DNA from: Siniperca chuatsi
Taxonomy: Eukaryota > Chordata > Actinopteri > Centrarchiformes > Sinipercidae
Assembly: GCF_020085105.1 (NCBI RefSeq)
Contig: NC_058045.1
Coordinates: 9,937,833 to 10,001,832, forward strand
Length of the DNA stretch: 64,000 bases
Direction of reading: 5' to 3'
Shown here one piece after another: positions 25,981 to 64,000 of this stretch. Positions within the stretch are counted from its first letter, which is position 1, and every line of letters begins with the position of its first letter. Position numbers and translations under genes: made by a program. The notes below the pieces were generated by a model. The model was not told where the DNA came from. It saw only the letters and a list, made by a program, of their open reading frames with translations, and did not search any database.

Positions 25981-28900
25981 TTTATTACAGAAAAAAGTGA
26001 TATCCAAATTATTTTATGTTACATTATTTTTATACATTTCAATATGTTTTTACATGTAAACAGTAACGAAGTAAACAATGTCATTGATACACTTCATGTC
26101 ACGACTGATACCATCCTACTGTACAGTTAAATCTATGGTCTAACGTCACTGTGCTTCCACGTCAAGTACATCACTTGCTCAAGCACAATCCTATTAGGAG
26201 GCATAGCATAGAACAGAAAGCTTAATCCCCCTATAGACTGCAGTGTTTTCGGAGATGTGCAAGGTCATGCCATTATTAATTATTATGCAATACTCATATT
26301 GTGCTATTGCCAACAGTGGAAGGCATGAGACACCTTTCCACCACTGTGCAGCATTTGTGTTAGTGATAAGGGGAACCGATGTTCTCAGAGAGGAGAAGAT
26401 AAAAGGAAAAAGATCCATCCAGAAATTATTAGTAGCTGGGCAAGTCAAACATCCAAGGTCATGTAGTTATTCATTCATAAAATCACCCCAATACCATTAG
26501 GTTAAACACTTCAGCTGTTAGGGGGTAAACATAATTCTAATTCCCAGTTGTGTCTTCAAACAGAGCAAATCTGAGGATTCACATGTTTTGTTTGATCAGA
26601 CTCTCCTTGAAATTCAGTCCAGGCCAGATTATATAAATCAGTCTGGAGTCCAAGATGTTATTTAGAAAATACTCTTACAGTATAAAATTCTGCCATATCA
26701 AGAAACATAATGTCTTGTCATGATCAACACTGAAAAAGGGAGGTGATATGTTTAAGACGCTGTTAACAACTTTACAGAAGTTAGCTCTGCTCAAAGCAGG
26801 TGTTGTCATGCATACTCTACAGTACAAATGTGCCAGTACATTTACATCTGCATCTGTTCAAAATGAATGTAGCACTCAAGGATAACAACATGCATAGATT
26901 TTCAATGTTCACATAGCAGGGAAGATATTCTGAAAACCTGGACTAGTTTCTTTAGTATTGGAATAAGATTTAAAAACAAATATCTCTCTCTTGTGAATTA
27001 AATGATTATGATCATTAGATTGAACATTATGACCTGAAAGCATCATTACATCTTAATCAACAACCTGCATAATATGTCCCCATAGTGAACTGTATGATGG
27101 TATTCCATGATTTCCTGATGATTGGATTTACCTCCCACTGCATCTTAGAAAATATGATAAAAAGTTGATCATCTGCAAACATTCAGAGGACACCTGAGAA
27201 ATGTGGACGTTACTTTGTTTATCTGAGGGTGAAAACAGGTGAACTCATACTGATAGCACAAAATAGTATAAAACCATTACATACATCATAAAATGTATAT
27301 ACAAAGAATAAATACACAAATTGAAATAATGTACACTTCTTTTAAAATGATTTTTTCAGTGTTGTGCAATGCATTCAGGATAGTGATATTCTTTGTCTTC
27401 AGGAGTTAGGTTGGTGTAACTTTGACGTTTACTGTGCATAATGTGGTTAACTCTAAATCTTATCTACCATCAAATGATCAACATGACCTGTACTAAAGCT
27501 CTTGGGCTGACGTTAAAGTTCAACACAAATACAAACCCCCCTCATTAATACTGTTTACTCCACAGACTCTACAACTCTCCATCTCAACATGAATGAAACA
27601 GGAAATGATTATGATTCTGACTCAGCCTTACAGATGGATGTTTTGCACATGCTGCCTGTTTTCCTGAGTTCTCTAATCCATGACATCAGAATTAATCACA
27701 ATAAAAGGCAATGTCATGTCTCTGCATTTAACAAAACCTAATTTCTCAGTTTCGCATCAATAAAGGTCAGAAAGCAGCCGAAACCGCATCTGACCGTGTG
27801 CTTTTTTAGCAAAGGACTAGAACTGAAATACGTTGGTGTACTTTGTGAGTGAGGAACAGTGGATGGATGTTCTTTGCAAACTGAACATCCAAGCCACAGG
27901 TATGTCTAAGTGATCCAAGTTTCAACCACGCTTCAGGGCTTCCAACAACAAATGAAAAACAGGCTGCGAGCACAGAACGGAAGAGCAGATTTGTGGCTCC
28001 TGCGTGTGAGTGTATACATTGTTCATGATGGGAGTCACTTTACAACGTATACCATCAACGTGTTTCAGAGCCATTAGATGAGACCCGAGTAGGTACTGTG
28101 GTGTGACTCACATCCAAAACAAACCCTTACAGGAGAGTTCAGAGAGTTTACAGAAGATCAGACAACAGAATGAGGAGAGAGAATATTTCTTGCACTTAAA
28201 AAAGCACGTGCAGCACAAACAGGCACACGTGATGTTGGTGACACAATTGTGGTGAGCACAACTGTAGGCACAATCAAATCAAAGTTCACATTTCCTCAAC
28301 TCAAGACAGTCAAGCTCAGCAGTAGCACGGACGGAGATTAACACACAGCTCACACTGAGTACAGACACACGTGAACCAGGCATCAAGACAGCGACTTTGT
28401 CTATCAAAAGGTACAAAACAATATTACCATGCACTTTATATGATTTCATAGAGAATGTACTGAATAGATGTTAACATCCTCCATGATGAGTGCTGTTGTT
28501 TTTATTTTTGTTATTTTTTCCTTTGCAGTTCACGAAATGGCTGCAAATATTAACCAGCATGCTTCAAGGGCAATATACAGTCGCTTTGCAACAACAGTGT
28601 CCATTGTATTTGGTAGCCACATCACCAGAATCACTTTTGCAACAAGAAACGCTAAGTGCCACAGTAGCTCTGTAACATAAGCAGCAGAACTGCTCTGCTG
28701 ATGCTCACGGGAGAAAAATGCGGCCATGCGGAGAGTCCAAGCGGAGTACTAGCTGCCACACAGAGAGAGTGCAGGATGGGTGCCAAAAGTGAACAGTGGT
28801 GATCTGCAGCCCTTGATCTGCATAGTAAACATTACAATTGAACAGGGTTTTCCAGTGAAGCCATGACACAGCACAGATCCAAGGGCAACCTGCTGGATGA

Positions 28901-29169
28901 AGCCAGGTGAGGGATCGGGGCGGGGCGGGGTGGGGCCAGAAATTACGAGCAGCGCCAACACTGGACGTGGAACAGATGGCGATGGCCAGAGCCTGAAGCC
29001 AGACAGTTTGGGGGGAGGATCTGGTTACTGAAGAGGGTGTCTTTGGTCTACAGAATCAGCTGAGTGAAGCTAGACTCTCAAAGCTAAAATACATAAATAA
29101 GCAGGCAGGGGAGGTCGTGCCTGTGAGTTGAGGGCTGTGTGGCGTGTAGTGGAGACGTGGTGGGTAAAG
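25981..29169 (-). other. ano3: Candidate long 3' UTR of ano3
   Basis: From the ano3 stop codon leftwards there is no other gene. A canonical AATAAA on the minus strand at 25981-25986 is followed by the A/T-rich layout of a cleavage site. If used, the 3' UTR is about 3.2 kb. The extent is inferred from position only, and earlier signals are possible. Confidence 0.35.
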
Positions 29170-57811
<28,642 letters not shown>

Positions 57812-58021
57812 TGCGACGTTCAGTTGGTTTCCAGCGTTAATTGAATTCCGTATTTCAAAAAGCTAAATTGCAGAAAACATAGGAAACTATGGTTGGGTTG
57901 CGTAGGTGTTCTCGCAGCTCCCATCCTGCCAAACGATCTCACGGGCGATGCGCAAACCCCAGCAACACCTGTCTAAGCTCCGCATGCTCCCCCCTCCGCT
58001 CCCCAACCACCATCCACGGCT

Positions 58022-58035
58022 GTTGTCATGGTGAC
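58022..58035. promoter_or_regulatory. RFX X-box-like palindrome upstream of ano3 exon 1
   Basis: GTTGTCATGGTGAC, near-palindromic and two changes from the RFX full site GTTGCCATGGCAAC, lies about 210 bases upstream of the ano3 ATG at 57811 in a locally GC-rich stretch (57900-58080). The motif and position are seen; promoter function is inferred. Confidence 0.4.
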
Positions 58036-58080
58036 GGGCGGTAGGGGAGGTCCTGAGATGGACACGTCCCCTCCGTACTG

Positions 58081-60620
58081 ATTTACTGACTCCAAAAAAA
58101 AACTACCAGGGGCAGCAGATCTCAAATGGACCGACAAGGACATTTATTGATTCGCTCATCAATCATCGTCTTTTACCCGTGCTGAAAGCTGCTTGCACCC
58201 AAAGGCATCACATAGTCTGATGAACTATTAGGTAGGAAAATACAGTTAGGCTTCTGTGCTGACTAAAAAGAAGGCAGTCCCTGCTGGTTCAAAAAAATTG
58301 ACCTCGGAACATTATGTAAAAGGATTTCAATTTCATTTTTATTTTTGAGGTCAACATAATTTCCCATTTAAGCCACTATAAACCCCTTTGACATATTTTT
58401 TTATCAGGTAATCCTGCTGCCTTGAAATAAAGACTGAAACCTCACCAATTAAAAATCTCATTCTAAATAAAGCCTACCATGCATTATTGCAGAAAATTCT
58501 GAGGGGACTTCACATGCACAAGGGCCTTCAGATTTTCTAAACCCAGTGGACATCATGTAGGCCTAATCTTCAACATAAAACACAGACAATATCTGATATC
58601 CAGTGTTGTTGACAGAAGCCATCAGTCACAGTCAGGCTTAACTGTAACTTTATGCAAAAAAAAAAAAAAAAAGACCAAAGTATCAATAAAGGTAATGTAG
58701 ACCATTTGACTTCTTCTAGGCTGTGAACCATTTGCTTTGGCAGGGATTTAATACTGTGAGGCTGTGAGAAAAACTCAACACAATCAATACTATAGTTTAC
58801 TACTACAGGGCTCACAGCTCGGTGCTGACACACTGCTGCTGTAGAGGCAGGGGGATCCCTCGTTTGAGAACAACTGTTGTATCAGTCATGAAAACGGAGC
58901 AGGGTGTTCAAAATGGCTGCAGAATAGTTTGATAGCCGAATGTTAAAACTGGTAACTGTCATGCTGGCTATGGAGAGTTAGGTCATTATAGATTTGGGGC
59001 AATAGACTGCAGAATACAGTACATTTAGTTTCATTAAAAAATCTTTAATTTCTTACTGTGTTTAAAATAAGATATTTATGCTATACCACTCTGCTTTGTC
59101 ACCTTGTTTTCATTTGTCTGGTTGAATTTATGGTTTCTTTTTTATTTTGTTGATGTTATCTCTACCGCCTTGATGCGCCTCTGTTATCACCTGCAAAATT
59201 TACAGTTGCTTTTGGTAGTTTTTACCATTTATATGTGACATGAAAAAAATTGAATAAGAAGAATTTTTATCATCAAACACACAGTCAATTTATGTGGTAG
59301 CTAAACCTGCACCTTAGTGACAATATGCAGGCAAAACATACAAGAGTGTCTCCTTATCACTTTACCTCAGGTCTTCAATTGCATAGTACTAACCAAGCAG
59401 AGATCTTGTCATGGTTTATCTGCAAGGTCACTGGTCTTTTCTCAATGTCACAGAGTTACAGACCAGCAGATCTCCAATCAGGATCTGGAACTCATGAGAG
59501 GGTTGTTTCTATGTGAGCAGACACTGAACTGACTGCTGTGACCTGGTCAGCCATCACCGGGTCACAATTAACACAGTAACATGCCGTTTGTTTGTCCTAC
59601 TTTTGTGTATCAATCTCTGTCTGTGCTGGTATTCTGGGGAGTAGTCTGGCATCTGTCATAGATGCAAATACCATCTGCTTTCTCGCAGCGCAGCATGCCT
59701 CTCCTCCTCCCACTGTTCTGTTATTTATTGAGGACCGGTGGCAGGGTGGTGTGCGCCAACCCCTATAACATGTCATTGAGCTGCCAGACAAATGCATTTC
59801 TTCCACTGGTCTGATAAATAAACAAGTAAGCAGCTCTTATATGGTCAGTCCCATTTAAAATTCTATCTCTTCCATTCCTGCCTGTTATAGATGTAGGTCA
59901 GATGACAGTACTGCAGAGGGAGCAAGGCTTTAGATAAATAAAATACTGCCACCTGGTGGTTAAAAAGGTGACTAACTGAGCTGTCAACAATCAGCTCCAA
60001 CTAATAACCACAATGTTTAGGTTGTTTTTTTTGCATTATTCACCTCAGCATATGCATGTAAATATACAATCATGAACTACTTTTGACAAGATTCACTCTT
60101 GCAGCCTCCAAACAAAAAGGTTAGCTTTCACATACGTGTTCACTATCTTTGCATCTAATTTTCACTGATAAAACATCAAATCCCCAAGATGCTCTCCATT
60201 TTAGGAAGCACACTTCATTTTCAGCTTTTTTTTGGCTTTCAGCAATGAGTAGTCAAAATTATATACCTGCAAAATAGCTGCAGTTAGATTATAATGGTAA
60301 TAGGCTCCTTAAAAAATAATATTAGCAATCAAAGATTTCAGTCAAAGAAAAGGTCGGAAACAATCAAAGCTGTACCGTCCCTAATATTTAACACATCCCT
60401 CGTTGCATAAAAGGGTTCTGTGTTTGCACGATCAAAGAATCAAAGAACTCTCCACTTGCTCAAGATGCTCCTGAATGACAAAGACCTCTAATGTCAACAC
60501 ATGCAACTAAATTATTACTGATGACTTGCTGGCTTAGCAGCCGAGGGAGCTGCTGATGAAGTTATTTAAAAGTTCAGAGCAAACAGTTCAACTGAGGTTC
60601 TAAACTTTTCCTCTTCTGTC
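58081..60620. other. Upstream of ano3 exon 1, no gene recognised
   Basis: AT-rich sequence with short open frames on both strands (for example 59317-59532 plus, 58570-58833 minus). None has a recognisable product or splice support. Confidence 0.45.
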
Positions 60621-60898
60621 TATCAATTATTTTTTCGATTAAACAATTAATCATTTAGTGTAAAAAAAAAAATTTTTAAAATAGTTCAGAAATTCTTGTT
60701 TTGTCCAAGAAAAGAAATCCAAAACTGAGAGATATTTAATTTACAATGGTATAAAGAAAAGTGGTGGAGCCTCACATTTGAGAAGCTGGAACCAGAGAAT
60801 ATTTGGAGATTTTGCTTGATAAATGGCTTTAATGATAAATCGATAGTCAGTTTTTTTGCCAATTAATTTTCTGTCTATCAATTAATTCAATAATGGAT
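60621..60898. repeat. Dispersed repeat, 'gattaatcg' family, copy D, reverse orientation, diverged
   Basis: Shares 'ttgttttgtccaa', 'cacatttgagaagctggaac' and GATTAAT-like ends (tcgattaaacaattaatcat; ccaattaattttctgtctat) with copy C, but lacks the outer gggctgcaac. Confidence 0.6.
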
Positions 60899-61112
60899 TC
60901 ATTTATGGCGTTCAACAGCCTCATTAACACTCCCAATGGCAGACTCAGCATGGTCCATATTTATTAAGGAATTAGCTTAAATTCTCAGTATTAACCTTAT
61001 ACTTTGTATACACATTAGGTGTGCAGCAATATGCCCAACAAGCATGGGCAGATGTTAGATAGCTGTAATGCATGTAAAAAAGTTGATTCACAAGTGCTGC
61101 TGGAAAACTCAC

Positions 61113-61295
61113 CAGATTGTTGGTCGGTTTCTGTCTCTGTGCATCCAGATTGGAAACTGCTGCCAAGCGAGGAGCTCCAGGAGACCGAGTGGCTGATGGT
61201 GGGATTGATAGGAACATGCCTGTCGGCTCCAGAAGAGCTGGAGGCCTGACTCTCCAGCAGGGGCAGGAACATACAGTTGTCCCGATGACATGATC
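61113..61295 (-). other. Candidate upstream coding exon, phase-compatible with ano3 exon 2
   Basis: Bounded by TTTTGCAG| and |GTGAGT on the minus strand, exactly 183 bases (61 codons, phase 1 to phase 1). The frame that ends in phase 1 is open throughout, Ser-rich (ASSSSGADRH, SWSSSLGSSFQSG, TETETDQQS) and strongly biased to C or G at third positions, unlike its surroundings. Joined to ano3 coding exon 2 it would read ...DQQS-G-MHTSISEIL. An internal ATG (MFLPLLESQ) could start translation. It could also belong to an unrelated gene running in from the right. The (TG)n tract just before the acceptor is unusual. Confidence 0.45.
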
Positions 61296-61300
61296 CTGCA

Positions 61301-61326
61301 AAACACACACACACACACACACACAC
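61301..61326. repeat. (CA)n microsatellite
   Basis: About 13 CA units. It reads as (TG)n directly before the acceptor of the candidate exon 61113-61295. Confidence 0.9.
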
Positions 61327-64000
61327 TTCAACATGAGACAAAAGGGTGATCAAAATGTGAGTCTACAGTAACGATATCATGGTATTAAAGTATCTTTATT
61401 GTTGCTTTTATCTTGAAGGGCATCCTGTCACATACTCCAACCAATTACCAGTTTCTTAAGTTATCAAAGGGTAAATGTAATAGCTTGTATGTTCAAATTT
61501 GTAGGTTATCACAGCGGTTCAGCTCCCTACTTATCCCTCTCGTATTACTGCCCTCATACATTTTTAACGTGTCTTTAAAATTCCTTTTTACCCTCTGATA
61601 CTTAACACTAATGGAGAACAATACGGCCTCTGGCTTTCCAAAACCAACTGTGTAACTCATCTGATCAGGTTCGATTTTTTATTAAAACCAGTTAACAGTT
61701 TCATGATTTCTGGAATAAACATTTGCGTAAACTGAACTGAAATGACTTGACTTAAACTGAAGTTTTGCTACCATGGACTTTGTTTTCCAGCTTTAGAAAA
61801 CTACAGCAAAATGTCATCTGATTGTTTTTTCCTTTTTAGCAAAAGTAAAATAATGAAAATTGGCATAGAGACTTCACTGACTAACTATATATGTTGTAAA
61901 TATGAAAGACCTACACCATTATCTAATGTTATCTTTTCCATCTACAAAGGATATGAATTAATATGGATCTTCAGAACTATAATAATAAACGGTTAAATCT
62001 TGAGCCCATTTTCATACACAGCAAACTGTCAACCAACACAGTATTATATGCTAAATGCTAATCTGACAATGTGGCTGCTTAGAGGGGAATAATCTGCACA
62101 ATAAGAATAAAAATGGCTTAATGCATGTTAAAAATTCCACGTTGCCCTTTTTGCATATAGCCACTGAGCCAATTATGTTGTAGTAATTGCTTTATATAAT
62201 GTAGAGGCAACCATTCTGAATCCTAAACAGGTCACTGTCAGGGTTAACCAAGTTAGCATTTTAATTTGTTTACAATGGAAAAATAACATTTCATTCAGTG
62301 TGTGTTAATGTGTGCTCCCTTCCTCATGTGTGCACTTAGCTTCATTAAGACCAACAGGAAGAGCCGCGTGGCTGCACTCAGAGTCCAAACAACATGACTC
62401 ACAAACATTCAGAAGTACTTTGCATCTCAGAAATTATTCTCCACAGGTTCAACAGCGACATCTCCTTTCAGCATCTCTTCTCGATGGAGCCCACAAAAAA
62501 ACAACACATGGCTGCAAGACATGCTGGTGTGTACAGTATGTTATTGAAATGCTAATTTTTAAATGTGCACAGTTTAGTTCATGACAGCAACAGCAATTAC
62601 TGCCAGAGGGCTGTGCAACCCAAGCCTGCAAGCATGGAGGGTGGTGAAATACACCTGAAAAATACAGAAATATGTTTGAGTGATACAGCTGGTTGAGAGC
62701 TCAAGCAGTTCAGTGTATGTTCACTGAATAAGTGTAATTTCTCAACTCCCTGTGGTGCTCTTTAACAGAGATTATTGCACATGGAGGTCAAAGAAATAAT
62801 AGTGACATGGTAACTGCTGCGTCTATGTTACCAGAGCTCTGGTCAACTGGTCAGAAAAAAATCACTTCCCCTGAAATGTGCTTTGTCCATTACAGCGGTG
62901 TGGTCTAAGTGCAGTAATATACTGACCTGAAGATTTCCAAACTGCAGAGACACTAGGTAGATCGATTGATGAGCAGGTACTTCCTGCACAAACTTCCTGG
63001 CACATTGATTATTTATTTAAACAAATACATTTCAAATGCCTGGGTCACTGAATTCCTCTCTCAAGTAACCGTGAATCTATGATGAGGATGTTGAGGAAAG
63101 TGTGACTCCATTAACTATGTAAAAGTATCATTTATCCAAGCATATACAGTGAGTAGTCTGGCAAATACTATTACCATGACTATGACTAAATTATTACTCT
63201 GCAGTAAATGTCACAAACACATTTTGGGTTTGTTGATAAGCTTAGGGAATCGCATAACACAATCAGTGTATGTGCACAAACACTACAATACGGAAATGTT
63301 AGCAGCTGATAAAGAAAATGTAATTTAGTTTGAGTGCAGCCAGGTGGGCACTTTCTCCAGCAACTTGTTAATTGAATAAAAGGTGCATCAGTGTTTATCA
63401 CCTTAACACATATAATCTAAAGGGGGTGTACATCCAGTCTGGAGAGCATTTATACTCCACTATTTCCATTACATGATAGCTACTCCAACCTGGTCTGTGT
63501 GCCTTACATCTCTTAAACATCTTACATTAGTCAGCAGTGATCACTTAAGGCCACATAAATATTTCCATAAAATCATAACACTTTCTCTAATGTTAGGTGT
63601 TGGGTTGGGTTCTTTCTGCTGAAAATAAATGTTGAGATATGGCAAACTGCATTAAGAAGCAAACACAATTCTAAACAATGGCCATCATTGTAAAACAGCA
63701 AACTCATTATGATTCCAAAAAAAGGATCTTGGCCTTCAGCAGACTGGTCTAAAAAAGTGAAACTTGCGGTAGCTTTTTAGTGAAACTGTTAAGACTGTAT
63801 CTTCTGTAGCTAGAAAATGAAAGTGAATATTGTTTTCCTTTGACTAATGTAATACACAACCTACGTTTTTCATTAGATTAACACATGGTGAGAAAGTAGA
63901 AGAAGAAAAAGACCATTAGACAAAGCTCACAACAAATTTGTTTTTAAAATCAGATTTTCTGCACACAACTCCTCTAGTGGGCGAAGCACTCTGTTAAAGA
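61327..64000. other. Right-hand end, no gene recognised
   Basis: AT-rich sequence. No exon with convincing boundaries and no recognisable repeat was found. If ano3 has a more distal promoter, it would lie here or beyond the edge. Confidence 0.4.

Overview
The window is nuclear DNA of a ray-finned fish, probably a percomorph-type teleost. The genes are split by many GT-AG introns. The non-coding space carries several short inverted-repeat DNA elements that I know as common in teleost genomes, plus long AT and CA microsatellites. Nothing looks bacterial, plasmid-like or viral, and no CRISPR array is present.

Five protein-coding genes can be reconstructed. From left to right they are: (1) prc1 on the minus strand, 450-3748, twelve coding exons with the 3' end cut off by the left edge; (2) a PU.1/Spi1-type ETS factor on the minus strand, 5389-8028, five exons, complete; (3) tmem178b on the plus strand, 9777-11341, four exons, complete, head-to-head with the spi1-type gene; (4) fibin on the minus strand, 16309-16938, one exon, complete; (5) ano3 on the minus strand, 29170-57811, 25 coding exons. 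The ano3 model joins in frame to 974 codons and fills nearly half of the window. The spliced lengths of all the complete genes divide exactly by three, which supports the exon boundaries.

The genes do not form a pathway. PRC1 bundles antiparallel microtubules in the anaphase midzone. The PU.1-type protein is a blood-cell transcription factor. TMEM178B is a four-pass claudin-like membrane protein. Fibin is a secreted signal needed for fin-bud initiation. ANO3 is a TMEM16-family membrane protein. FIBIN and ANO3 are also neighbours in the same orientation in human (11p14), so that pair is old microsynteny; SLC5A12 and MUC15, which sit with them in human, are not recognisable here.

The remaining space (about 12-16 kb, 17-29 kb, the ano3 introns and 58-64 kb) holds repeats, microsatellites and sequence I cannot assign. 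The most interesting unexplained signals are two open, phase-matched exon-like segments on the ano3 strand (50241-50358 and 61113-61295). Each would splice in frame onto ano3 coding exon 2 and give a different N-terminus.
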